A stretch of DNA of 64,000 nucleotides, taken from PALSA-612 sp963846915 (GTDB taxonomy: Bacteria; Actinomycetota; Thermoleophilia; Gaiellales; Gaiellaceae). Location of the stretch: assembly GCA_963846915.1 (NCBI GenBank), contig CAWJXV010000009.1, positions 496,001 through 560,000 on the forward strand. Reading direction: 5' to 3'. Below are positions 26,357 to 33,924 of the stretch, piece after piece. Made by a program: the position numbers and the translations under genes. Under the pieces are notes generated by a model that searched no databases, was not told where the DNA came from, and saw nothing but the letters and a program-made list of their open reading frames with translations. Position 1 is the stretch's first letter; every line of letters starts with the position of its first letter.

Positions 26357-27250
26357 ATGGACACACGGCAGCTGGCGGCATTCTGCGCGGTCGTCGAGCG
26401 GGAGAGCTTCTCGCAGGCGGCGGTGCGGCTCGGGGTCACACAGCCGGCGGTCAGCCAGCAGGTGCGGGCGCTCGAGAAGCGGGTCGGCCAGCAGCTCCTC
26501 GACCGCTCGGGCCGGCGGGTCGTGCCCACGGAGGCGGGCCTGCGTCTGTACCACGGGGCGCAGCGGCTGCTCGCGCTCGAGGAGCAGCTGCTCGAACAGG
26601 TCGCGGCCGAGGACGAGGGCGCGCTGCGCGGTCGCCTCGAGATCGGCGCGTCCACGGGGCCCGGCGCGAACGTGGTCACGCTCCTCCTCTGCGAGTTCCA
26701 GCAGCACAACCCGGAGCTGACGATCGCGCTTTCGGTGCATGACACACAGCGCATCGTCGAGCTCGTCTCCCGCCGCGAGCTCGAGCTCGGCGTCGTCGGC
26801 GCGGCCCGACGGCAGCGCTCGGTGTCGTTCGAGACGTTCTTCCGGGACGAGGTGGTGCTCGTCTGCCCGCCCGGCCACCGCTTCGGGGGCGCGACGATCA
26901 CGCTCGACGAGCTGCGCGAACAGCCGCTGATCGTCATGCAGGCAGGCGCCGGAGTCCGGGCCGTGATCGAAGAGGAGCTGCGCGCGGCCGGTCTGAAGCT
27001 GCGCGATTTCGACGTCCATCTCGAGCTCGGGCTGCAGGAGTCGGTGAAGAGCGCGGTCGTGGCCGGGTACGGCGTCACGTTCATCTCGCGCTCTGCCGTC
27101 GAATCGGAGCTGGCCGCGGGAGCGCTCGCGGTTGCGCGGGTGGAGGGCCTCGAGCCGGCGCGCGAGATCGCGCTCGTCCGCTCGGTCGGGCGTGCGCCGA
27201 GCCGCGTCGCCGACGCCTTTCTCGCGTTCGCCCGCGAGCGCCTACCGTGA
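26357..27250 (+). CDS. LysR family transcriptional regulator
   Basis: A 297-residue LysR-type regulator. The N-terminal winged helix is textbook: LAAFCAVVERESFSQAAVRLGVTQPAVSQQVRALEK in the first 50 residues, followed by a linker helix and a two-lobed effector domain (RGRLEIGASTGPG, then QESVKSAVVAGYGVTFISRSAVE). Effector unknown. It overlaps the following dehydrogenase gene by 4 bases in the same direction, unusual for LysR regulators, which are commonly divergent; it probably controls its own operon. Confidence 0.93.
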   Translation: MDTRQLAAFCAVVERESFSQAAVRLGVTQPAVSQQVRALEKRVGQQLLDRSGRRVVPTEAGLRLYHGAQRLLALEEQLLEQVAAEDEGALRGRLEIGASTGPGANVVTLLLCEFQQHNPELTIALSVHDTQRIVELVSRRELELGVVGAARRQRSVSFETFFRDEVVLVCPPGHRFGGATITLDELREQPLIVMQAGAGVRAVIEEELRAAGLKLRDFDVHLELGLQESVKSAVVAGYGVTFISRSAVESELAAGALAVARVEGLEPAREIALVRSVGRAPSRVADAFLAFARERLP

Positions 27251-28167
27251 ACGTCCGCTGGGGCCTCGACGCGCTGCCGGAGCTACTCGCGTCGCACGAG
27301 CGGCCGCTGCTCGTGTCGACCGACCGCTGGCGCGACCTCGCTCTCCCCGTCGCCGAGCGCTTTCACGACGTCCGGTCGCACGCGGAGCGAGCCGGGGTGG
27401 ACGCTGCGATCGTCCGCGCGCAGGAAACCGGCGCCGGCGGACTCGTCGGTCTCGGCGGCGGCAGTGCGATCGACACGGCGAAGGCCGTCTCGGCGGCGAC
27501 CGGCCTGCCGCTCGTGGCCGTGCCCACCACGTACGCGGGCGCCGAGTGGACGCCGTACTTCGGGATCCGCGACGAGGCCGCGCGCGTGAAGGGCGGCGGC
27601 TCGGGAGCGAACACGGTCGGCATCCTCTACGAGCCGGCGTTGACGCTCGGCCTCTCGCGCGGGGAGTCGGGCGGGACGGCAATGAACGCGCTCGCACACT
27701 GCGTCGAGGCTCGGTACGTCTCCGACTCGCCCGACGGGAACGACGGGGCGGCGCTGATCGACGAATGGCTGCCCCGCGTGCTCGAGGACGGGCAGGACGG
27801 GGAGGCGCGCCGACGGCTCCTGGAGGGAGCAATGCACGCCGGCATCGCGCTCCGCGACCACGGCCTCTACCTCGGCCACGCGATGGCGCAGGCGCTCGGC
27901 GGGCGCTACGGCCTGCCGCACGGCGCGTTGAACGCGATTTGCCTGCCGGCGGCGATGCGCTTCAACCGTGCGACGGAGCCGATCGGCGTCGAGCGTGTCG
28001 AGGAGCTCGCACGGCTCTGCGGGTTCGCGCGTCTGCGCGACCTCGAGGTGCCGGAAGGCGATCTGCGCGAGATCGCCGAGGCGACCGCGGTCCGCGGCGG
28101 GGCGCAGGCGAACCCGCGTCCGGCGAGCGTCGAGCAGATCGAGGAGCTGCTCCTTTCGATCTGGTAG
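27247..28167 (+). CDS. Iron-containing alcohol dehydrogenase, maleylacetate-reductase-like
   Basis: A 306-residue member of the group III dehydrogenase fold. NAD(P) motif GGGSAIDTAKAVS (~76), VPTTYAGAEWTP, and metal or active-site histidines in NALAHCVEA and HGLYLGHAMAQALGG..GLPHGALNA. The pattern TTYAGSE-like plus short length fits maleylacetate reductases, which reduce maleylacetate to 3-oxoadipate in chloroaromatic and resorcinol catabolism. No ring-cleavage or ketoadipate gene is next to it; substrate is therefore uncertain. Co-translated with the LysR gene. Confidence 0.85.
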   Translation: MNVRWGLDALPELLASHERPLLVSTDRWRDLALPVAERFHDVRSHAERAGVDAAIVRAQETGAGGLVGLGGGSAIDTAKAVSAATGLPLVAVPTTYAGAEWTPYFGIRDEAARVKGGGSGANTVGILYEPALTLGLSRGESGGTAMNALAHCVEARYVSDSPDGNDGAALIDEWLPRVLEDGQDGEARRRLLEGAMHAGIALRDHGLYLGHAMAQALGGRYGLPHGALNAICLPAAMRFNRATEPIGVERVEELARLCGFARLRDLEVPEGDLREIAEATAVRGGAQANPRPASVEQIEELLLSIW

Positions 28168-28171
28168 CGGC

Positions 28172-28498
28172 TCAGCCGCAGCTCGGCTGGAAGAACCCTG
28201 CCGTGGCGGCCCAGATCCCGAGGATCGCGGCGGCGCCCACGATCCCGAGCCCGATCCGCCCCCAGAGGCCGTCGCCCGTACGCACCGCTCGCACGTCGAA
28301 GACGACGGCGGCGGTCGCGAGCGCGAACAGGAGCAGGGGCGTCAGGTCGAGCGTGGCCGAGCCCTCGGGCGGGGGGCAGGCGCGTCCGTGCGGGCCGAGG
28401 AGCGAGGCGATCGCGAATCCGAGTGCGGAGAGCGAGAGTGCGACTCCGACGCGCGCCCGCCAGCTGCGCGGCCCCGACCGAAGCGGCGCGGGGTCCAT
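28172..28498 (-). CDS. Small membrane protein, unknown
   Basis: A 108-residue protein with three hydrophobic stretches (~15-35, ~48-68, ~80-100) and a conserved-looking end ATAGFFQPSCG. Start ATG 28498 gives MDPAPLRSGPRSWRARVG, a positively charged N-terminus. Convergent with the dehydrogenase gene with 4 bases between. No motif I recognise. Confidence 0.6.
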   Translation of the reverse strand: MDPAPLRSGPRSWRARVGVALSLSALGFAIASLLGPHGRACPPPEGSATLDLTPLLLFALATAAVVFDVRAVRTGDGLWGRIGLGIVGAAAILGIWAATAGFFQPSCG

Positions 28499-28600
28499 CC
28501 CGTTCTCATCGGCACGGGCGCCCGGCTTCCTGAGCCGGTTCCGCCGAATGCCGACGCCGGGGGTAGGTATCGTCACGGCGCCCGGCGAACTCCTCCTCAC

Positions 28601-28840
28601 GTGAAGAAACACCCAGCGCTCATCATTCCCGCCGTCGTGCTCGGGCTCGCCCTGATCGCGATCGCGATCGTCTACTGGGCCGAGCCGGCGAGCTCGCTGC
28701 CCGGCTTCTTCCCGGGACACGAGCATTCGTCCACCCACCACACGAAGCACGGGATCGCCGCCTTCCTGCTCGGGCTCGCCCTGCTCGCCTTCGCCTGGTT
28801 CCAGACCGGCAAGACGAAGCCGAAGCTCGAGTCCCCGTGA
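28601..28840 (+). CDS. Small two-span membrane protein (79 aa)
   Basis: Begins at GTG 28601 (VKKHPALIIPAVVLGLALIAIAIVYW), then a His-rich loop GHEHSSTHHTKHG and a second hydrophobic segment AAFLLGLALLAFAWF, ending in Lys-rich TGKTKPKLESP. The histidine-rich loop hints at metal binding. The stop overlaps the uppP GTG by 4 bases, so it is co-translated with uppP and may be a partner. Function unknown. Confidence 0.65.
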   Translation: MKKHPALIIPAVVLGLALIAIAIVYWAEPASSLPGFFPGHEHSSTHHTKHGIAAFLLGLALLAFAWFQTGKTKPKLESP

Positions 28841-29709
28841 TCCTCGCGTCGCTGATCTCCTACCCGCAGGCGATCATCCTGGGGCTTCTCCAGGGTGTCG
28901 CGGAGCTGTTCCCGATCTCGAGCCTCGGGCAATCGGTGATCCTGCCGAGCCTGCTCGGCTGGAACATCCACCAGAACGACCCGTACTTCGTCAGCTTCCT
29001 CGTTGCGACCCACCTCGCCACGGCGATCGTCCTGCTCCTGTTCTTCTGGGCCGACTGGGTGCGGATCGTCAAGGGGCTCGGGCGCAGCCTGCGCGACCGC
29101 GACATCGCCCCCGACGACACTGACGCCAAGCTCGCGTGGCTCCTGATCGTAGGCACGATTCCGGCCGGGATCCTCGGGCTGACGCTCGACCACAAGCTGC
29201 GCAGCGTGTTCGCGTCGGCGACGTCGGCCTCGGTCTTCCTGATGCTGAACGGCGTGATGCTGTACGGCGCCGAGCTGCTGCGGCGGCGAGCGCCGGTGCA
29301 CGAGGCGGGCGACCCGGACGAGCGGATCGCGGAGCGCGTCGGCTGGAAGGAGGCGACGGGCGTCGGGGCGGCGCAGGCGATCGCGTTGATCCCGGGCTTC
29401 TCGCGTTCGGGGGCGTCGATGGGCGGCGGTCTCCTGACCGGGCTCTCGAACATCGACGCGGCGAGGTACGCCTTCCTGCTCGCGACGCCGATCATCGGCG
29501 CCGCGGCGATCCTCAAGCTCCCCGACCTGCTCGGGCACACGGGCGACGGCGTTCGGGGCCAGGCACTCGTCGCCTCGCTCTGCGCAGCGTTGACCGCCTA
29601 CTTCGCCGTGCGCTTCCTGATGCGCTTCTTCGAGACGAACCGGTTGACGCCGTTTGCGGTCTTCTGTCTCGTGGAAGGCTTCATCTGCTTTGTCTATTTC
29701 GTTTCGTAA
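28837..29709 (+). CDS. uppP: Undecaprenyl-diphosphatase
   Basis: BacA/UppP family, 290 residues, with eight or so membrane helices. Active-site motifs: QGVAELFPISSLGQ (usual form QGxTExxPISSxGH; here Q replaces the final H) and PGFSRSGASMGGG. It recycles undecaprenyl diphosphate for peptidoglycan and other surface polymers. The replacement at the end of the first motif is worth noting but other key residues are intact. Starts at GTG 28837 overlapping the preceding small membrane protein. Confidence 0.92.
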   Translation: MILASLISYPQAIILGLLQGVAELFPISSLGQSVILPSLLGWNIHQNDPYFVSFLVATHLATAIVLLLFFWADWVRIVKGLGRSLRDRDIAPDDTDAKLAWLLIVGTIPAGILGLTLDHKLRSVFASATSASVFLMLNGVMLYGAELLRRRAPVHEAGDPDERIAERVGWKEATGVGAAQAIALIPGFSRSGASMGGGLLTGLSNIDAARYAFLLATPIIGAAAILKLPDLLGHTGDGVRGQALVASLCAALTAYFAVRFLMRFFETNRLTPFAVFCLVEGFICFVYFVS

Positions 29710-29732
29710 TCTCAGGGATTAGCAAGGCCAGG

Positions 29733-29738
29733 TAAACT
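29733..29738 (+). promoter_or_regulatory. -10-like TAAACT before flavoprotein/sulfur operon
   Basis: TAAACT ends 6 bases before GTG 29745 and is the only candidate promoter for the long run of genes to 36598. Confidence 0.5.
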
Positions 29739-29744
29739 CCGGGC

Positions 29745-30938
29745 GTGACCGGCCGGGGACCATTCGACGTGCTCGTCGTCGGCAGCGGGGCCTCCGGGCT
29801 CGCGGCGGCGCTTTCGGCCGAGCGGGCCGGCGCGTCCGTGGCGCTCGTGACGAAGGGGACGCTCCAGTCCTGCAACTCGGCGAAGGCGCAGGGCGGGATC
29901 CAGGCCGCGTTCGCGGACGACGATTCGCCCGAGCTCCATGCCGAGGACGTGTGGCGCTCCTCGCACGAGACGGCCGACAAGAGCCTCGTCGACGTGCTCA
30001 CGGGTGAGGCTCAGAGCGCGATCCACTGGCTCGAGGGGCTCGGCGTCGAGTTCACGCGACAAAATGGGGGCTATCGCCTCGCCCGCTGTGGCGGCGCGAC
30101 CCGGCAGCGGCTCCTGCAGGTGGGCGACCGGACCGGGCACGCGATCACCACCGCGCTTCGCGACGCCGTCGAGTCGTCGGGCGCAGAGACGTTCCCGAAG
30201 GCGCCGCTTCGGGCGCTCGAATCGCGCGACGGGGGCTGGCAGGCGTGCTGCGGCGACCTGGAGCTCGAGGCGGCCGCGGTCGTCCTCGCCGCGGGCGGAC
30301 GCTGCTATCGGGAGGCCGAGGAGCGAGGCGAGCTCTCGACCAACCACCCCGGCGCGACCGGCGAGGTGACGCAGATCGCGCTCGACCTCGGCGCCCAGTC
30401 GCGCGACCTCGACGCGCTCCAGTACCACCCGAACGGCGGCGCCTGGCCGCAGAACACCCAGGGCTACTCGATCCCCGAGACGACGCGCGCCTACGGCGCG
30501 GTGCTCGTGAACGCGGACGGCGAGGAGTTCACCGACTCGCTCGGCCCGCGCGACGCCGTCTCGCAGGCGATCTTCGACGAGGTCGAGAAAGGCAAGGGCG
30601 TGTCCACGCCGGACGGCCGGCCCGCGGTCTACCTCGACACGACCCGGATCGCGCCGGCGGACGCCGAGGTGTCGCTTCCGTACATGCTCCGCCGCTACCG
30701 CGCCGCAGGTATCGATCCGCTGGCGGAGCCGATCCTCACCTACCCGGTGCTCCACTACCAGAACGGCGGGCTCGTGATCGACGCCGACGGGCGGACAACG
30801 CTCGAGGGCCTCTTCGCCTGCGGCGAGATCGCGGGCGGCACGCACGGGCGCAACCGCATGATGGGGAACAGTCTGCTCGAGTGCTGCGTCTTCGGCCGAA
30901 GGGCCGGACGCGCTGCCGCGGAAGCGGCCCGCGCGTGA
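29745..30938 (+). CDS. Short FAD oxidoreductase of the fumarate reductase/NadB family
   Basis: A 397-residue flavoprotein. FAD motifs: VLVVGSGASGLAAALSAE, SCNSAKAQGGIQAA and GLFACGEIAGG. The catalytic region includes ALQYHPNGG, LPYMLRRY and HYQNGGL (HYxxGG), and the end HGRNRMMGNSLLE. It stops directly after the FAD domain, lacking the ~130-190-residue C-terminal helical domain of SdhA, FrdA or NadB. Immediately downstream is a two-subunit fumarase (4-base overlap), so its substrate is probably fumarate/succinate-like. Alternatives: L-aspartate oxidase (no nadA/nadC here) or a flavoprotein for a sulfonated fumarate analogue, given comA downstream. Confidence 0.8.
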   Translation: MTGRGPFDVLVVGSGASGLAAALSAERAGASVALVTKGTLQSCNSAKAQGGIQAAFADDDSPELHAEDVWRSSHETADKSLVDVLTGEAQSAIHWLEGLGVEFTRQNGGYRLARCGGATRQRLLQVGDRTGHAITTALRDAVESSGAETFPKAPLRALESRDGGWQACCGDLELEAAAVVLAAGGRCYREAEERGELSTNHPGATGEVTQIALDLGAQSRDLDALQYHPNGGAWPQNTQGYSIPETTRAYGAVLVNADGEEFTDSLGPRDAVSQAIFDEVEKGKGVSTPDGRPAVYLDTTRIAPADAEVSLPYMLRRYRAAGIDPLAEPILTYPVLHYQNGGLVIDADGRTTLEGLFACGEIAGGTHGRNRMMGNSLLECCVFGRRAGRAAAEAARA

Positions 30939-31834
30939 CGACGGCGCTCGACACCGACCTCTACGGCGCCGTCGAGGACGCGGCCGCGTACCTCTACGTC
31001 TGGGCGCTCAAGGACATCCCGCAGGATCTCCGTGACGCGCTCGCGGCCGCGGCCGAGCGCGAGACGAGCATCCCCGGGCAGCGCGTGCTGAGCACGATTC
31101 TCAAGAACGTCGAGGTGGCCGACTCGGAGAAGAACCTCGTCTGCCAGGACACGGGCATCGCGGTCTACTCCTGCCGGGTCGGCGAGAGCTTTCCCCTGCA
31201 TCCGGCGCGAATCTACGAGGCGCTGAAGGCCGGCACCGAGCGGGCGACGATCGAGCATCCGCTGCGCTCGAACGCGGTGCACACGCTCACCCGCGAGAAC
31301 ACCGGGCCGAACACCGGCTACCGGCTCCCGATCGTCCACTGGGACTTCATCCCGGATTGGGACGGGCTCGACGTCAAGTGCGTGCCGAAGGGCTCCGGCT
31401 CGGAGAACATGAGCTTCCTGAAGATGTGCGTCCCCGCCGACGGCGTGAAAGGGATCAAGCAGTTCGTGCTCGAGTCGATCGTCGGCGCCGGCGGCAAGCC
31501 GTGCCCGCCCGGGATCGTCGGCGTCGGCATCGGCGGCTCGGCCGACTACGCCATGTACCTGGCGAAGGAGGCGATCACGAGGCCGATCGGCACGCGCAAC
31601 CCCGACCCCCACGTCGCGAAGCTCGAAGAGGAGCTGCTCGAGCTGCTGAACGAGACCGGCATCGGCCCGATGGGCCTCGGCGGTGACGTCACCGTCCTCA
31701 ACTGCCACATCGAGCACGCGGACACGCACATGACCCTCAACCCCGTCGCCGTCAACTACCAGTGCTGGGCCGCGCGCCGCGCGTCGGCGCACATCCGCCC
31801 GGACGGCCACGTCGACTACGACCGGGAGGCCTGA
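30935..31834 (+). CDS. Class I fumarate hydratase, alpha subunit
   Basis: A 299-residue iron-sulfur hydro-lyase N-terminal domain (FumA/TtdA type). Likely 4Fe-4S ligand cysteines occur in VCQDTGIA, PCPPGIVGVGIGG and LNCHIEHAD. Also ENTGPNTGY and KGSGSENMS, typical of fumarase or L-tartrate dehydratase alpha chains. The GTG overlaps the flavoprotein stop. It needs the beta subunit encoded at 31891. Substrate could be fumarate/malate or a close analogue. Confidence 0.88.
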   Translation: MTTALDTDLYGAVEDAAAYLYVWALKDIPQDLRDALAAAAERETSIPGQRVLSTILKNVEVADSEKNLVCQDTGIAVYSCRVGESFPLHPARIYEALKAGTERATIEHPLRSNAVHTLTRENTGPNTGYRLPIVHWDFIPDWDGLDVKCVPKGSGSENMSFLKMCVPADGVKGIKQFVLESIVGAGGKPCPPGIVGVGIGGSADYAMYLAKEAITRPIGTRNPDPHVAKLEEELLELLNETGIGPMGLGGDVTVLNCHIEHADTHMTLNPVAVNYQCWAARRASAHIRPDGHVDYDREA

Positions 31835-31853
31835 TCCGTGCAGGTCCGACTTT

Positions 31854-31877
31854 GCAACACAGTGTTGCTTGGGATCG
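31854..31877. promoter_or_regulatory. Palindrome GCAACACAGTGTTGC between fumarase genes
   Basis: GCAACAC-A-GTGTTGC is a perfect palindrome around one base; with the following CTTGGGATCGG it nearly duplicates a 23-mer inside menG (11364-11386). It lies in the 56-base gap between the fumarase subunits, upstream of a GGAGG ribosome site at 31877-31881. Candidate operator or repeat fragment. Confidence 0.45.
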
Positions 31878-31890
31878 GAGGTGAGGGGTG

Positions 31891-32475
31891 ATGGCGACGC
31901 ACCGCCTGATCTTTCCCACGACCGAGGAGCAGATCCGCGAGCTGCGTGCGGGCGACGAGGTGACCGTCGACGGGCACATCATCGGCATCCGGGACCGGAC
32001 GCAGATCCGCATCTTCGACGAGGGCGTGGAGCCGCCGATGGACCTGAGCGGCGCGTTTCTCCTGCACACCGCGCCGGGCGTGCGGAAGCTTGCCGACGGC
32101 AGGTACGAGAAGGTCTGCATCGGCACGACCACCTCGGCGAGGATGGTGCGCTTCACCGAGCCGCTCGGCGAGCGCTACGGCGTCCGGGCGATCTGCGGCA
32201 AGGGCGGCTTCCCGGACGAGGCGATCGAGCCCATGCAACGCCTGGGCATGGTCTATTTCGCCATCGTCGGCGGGGCGGCGGCGCTCGAGACGACCCAGAT
32301 CGAGGAGATCGAGGAGGTCGCCTGGGAGGAGCTGATGCCGGAGTGCCTGTGGAAGTTCCGCGTCAAGGACTTCGGCCCGCTGACGGTCGGCATCGACGCA
32401 CACGGCAACTCGCTCTACCACGACGTCCAGGCTCGTGCCCAGGAGAAGCTGAAGGAGCTCTATGCTCGACTGTAG
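31891..32475 (+). CDS. Class I fumarate hydratase, beta subunit
   Basis: A 194-residue C-terminal domain partner (FumA C-terminal/TtdB type): AGDEVTVDGHIIGIRDRTQIRIF, GPTTSAR-like IGTTTSARM, and ICGKGGFPDEAIEPMQRLGMVYFAIVGGAAAL. Unlike most genes here it has a clear ribosome site, GGAGG at 31877-31881, 9 bases before ATG 31891 (a GTG 3 bases earlier is also possible). Its end overlaps comA by 14 bases. Confidence 0.88.
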   Translation: MATHRLIFPTTEEQIRELRAGDEVTVDGHIIGIRDRTQIRIFDEGVEPPMDLSGAFLLHTAPGVRKLADGRYEKVCIGTTTSARMVRFTEPLGERYGVRAICGKGGFPDEAIEPMQRLGMVYFAIVGGAAALETTQIEEIEEVAWEELMPECLWKFRVKDFGPLTVGIDAHGNSLYHDVQARAQEKLKELYARL

Positions 32476-33241
32476 TCCTCACAACGGCCTCACCCACGTG
32501 ATCGACAAGGGCCTCGGCCCGCGCGCGTGGGAGGACGTGCTCGAGACGAGCGGCGACTACATCTCGATCGTCAAGCTCGGCTGGGGCACGGCCTACGTGA
32601 CGCCCAACCTCAAGCGCAAGCTGGAGGTGCTGAAGGAGAAGCCGGTCGTGATCGGCGGCACCTTCCTCGAGGCCGTGATCGCGCAGGACAAGATCGACGA
32701 GTACAAGCGGTGGATCACGGAGCTCGGCCTGACGCACGTCGAGATCTCGGACGGCGTGATCGACCTCGAGCGCGAGCGCAAGCTGGAGCTGATCGCCGAT
32801 TTCGCGGCCGACTTCACCGTCCTCTCCGAGGTCGGCTCGAAGGACGCCGAGGTGAACTTCGCGCCGTACCTCTGGGTCGAGTGGATCCGCGAGGAGCTCG
32901 AAGCCGGCGCCTGGAAGGTGATCACCGAGGGACGCGAGAGCGGCACCGCCGGCATCTACCGCCCGACCGGCGAGATGCGCACCGGGCTCGTCGACGAGAT
33001 CGTCCACGAGATCCCGGTCGAGTCGCTGATCTTCGAGGCGCCGTCGAAGTCCTCGCAGGCGTGGTTCATCCGGAAGTTCGGCGCCTCGGTCAACCTCGGC
33101 AACATCGCGACCGACGAGGTGATCCCGCTCGAGACGCTGCGGCTCGGCTTACGCGGCGACACGTTGAGGGAAGTGCTGTTACACGGGGAAACCCACGGTT
33201 CGCCCGTGAGCCCCCTCCTTCAGCAAGGTGAGACCGAGTAG
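32462..33241 (+). CDS. comA: Phosphosulfolactate synthase (ComA family)
   Basis: A 259-residue TIM-barrel protein of the ComA family, which adds sulfite to phosphoenolpyruvate to give phosphosulfolactate. Conserved segments: DKGLGP (~18-23), SGDYISIVKLGWGTAYVT, IGGTFLEAV, HVEISDGVIDL, SEVGSKD, ITEGRESGTAGIY, FEAPSKSSQAWFI and GNIATDEVIPLETLRLGLRGDT. In archaea this begins coenzyme M synthesis; in Bacillus, YitD does so for sulfolactate. The last ~22 codons are supplied by a dispersed palindromic repeat (33182-33222), so the natural end of the family is near LRGDTLREV. It leads directly into cysH (stop and GTG share one base). Confidence 0.88.
   Translation: MLDCSPHNGLTHVIDKGLGPRAWEDVLETSGDYISIVKLGWGTAYVTPNLKRKLEVLKEKPVVIGGTFLEAVIAQDKIDEYKRWITELGLTHVEISDGVIDLERERKLELIADFAADFTVLSEVGSKDAEVNFAPYLWVEWIREELEAGAWKVITEGRESGTAGIYRPTGEMRTGLVDEIVHEIPVESLIFEAPSKSSQAWFIRKFGASVNLGNIATDEVIPLETLRLGLRGDTLREVLLHGETHGSPVSPLLQQGETE
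33182..33222 (-). repeat. Palindromic dispersed repeat, copy B, inside comA 3' end
   Basis: Arms CACGGGGAAACC (33182-33193) and GGTTCGCCCGTG (33197-33208) pair at 10 of 12 positions around a 3-base loop, followed by AGCCCCCTCCTT, the complement of the GGGGGCT head of copy A (10438-10477). It is in frame with comA and encodes its tail. Confidence 0.6.
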
Positions 33242-33924
33242 TGGCGACGCCCAGCCTGACCTTGCCTGACCTCGACTCGATGTCGGCCGAGGACGTGATC
33301 CGCTGGGCCTCCGGCGAGTTCGGCGAGCGGCTCTGCCTGACCTGCTCGTGGCAGAAGCAGTCGTCCGTGCTCGTGCACATGGTCTCCGAGCTCGGCCTCG
33401 GGATCGACGTGATCGAGCTGGACACGCATCTGTTCTTCCGCGAGAGCTACGAGACGCGCGACCGGCTCGTCGAGCGCTACGGCCTCAACCTGCTGCGGCC
33501 GGAGATCGCGACGATCGCCGAGCAGCACCGCGACGAGGGCCCGAACCTGTGGGAGCGCTATCCCGACCGCTGCTGCCACATCCGCAAGGTCGAGCCGCTG
33601 CTCAAGGCGCTCGCGCCCTACGGGGCCTGGATCTCCGGCATCCGCCGCGACCAGTCGCCGAGCCGCGCGAAGACGCCGAAGCTCGAATGGTCGGAGACCT
33701 ACGGCGTCTGGAAGGTGCATCCGCTGGCCGACTGGGACGAGAAGCGCGTCTGGGCCTACATCACGATCAACGAGATTCCGTACAACCCGCTGCACGACGT
33801 CGGCTACCGGTCGATCGGCTGCATTCCCTGCACCCGGCCGGTCGCACCCGACGAGGAGGAGCGCGCCGGCCGTTGGGCCGGCTCGGACAAGCTCGAATGT
33901 GGCATACACCTGGAAAGGACGTAA
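33241..33924 (+). CDS. cysH: Adenylyl-sulfate reductase, assimilatory 4Fe-4S type
   Basis: A 227-residue CysH-family reductase forming sulfite from activated sulfate with thioredoxin. Cluster-binding cysteines are seen as RCCHIRK (~111-112) and GCIPCTRP (~193-196), which mark enzymes that use APS (adenylyl sulfate) in place of PAPS. The catalytic C-terminal cysteine is in ECGIHLE. The PP-loop signature is CSWQKQSSVLVHMV. Starts at GTG 33241, one base into the comA stop, and is followed by cysC with a one-base overlap. Confidence 0.93.
   Translation: MATPSLTLPDLDSMSAEDVIRWASGEFGERLCLTCSWQKQSSVLVHMVSELGLGIDVIELDTHLFFRESYETRDRLVERYGLNLLRPEIATIAEQHRDEGPNLWERYPDRCCHIRKVEPLLKALAPYGAWISGIRRDQSPSRAKTPKLEWSETYGVWKVHPLADWDEKRVWAYITINEIPYNPLHDVGYRSIGCIPCTRPVAPDEEERAGRWAGSDKLECGIHLERT

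Noticed and set aside
15829..28167. An aromatic ring-cleavage pathway from the intradiol-like gene plus the maleylacetate-reductase-like gene
   Set aside because: The genes are 11 kb apart, the dioxygenase-like protein is secreted and small, and no ketoadipate or hydroxyquinol genes are present.
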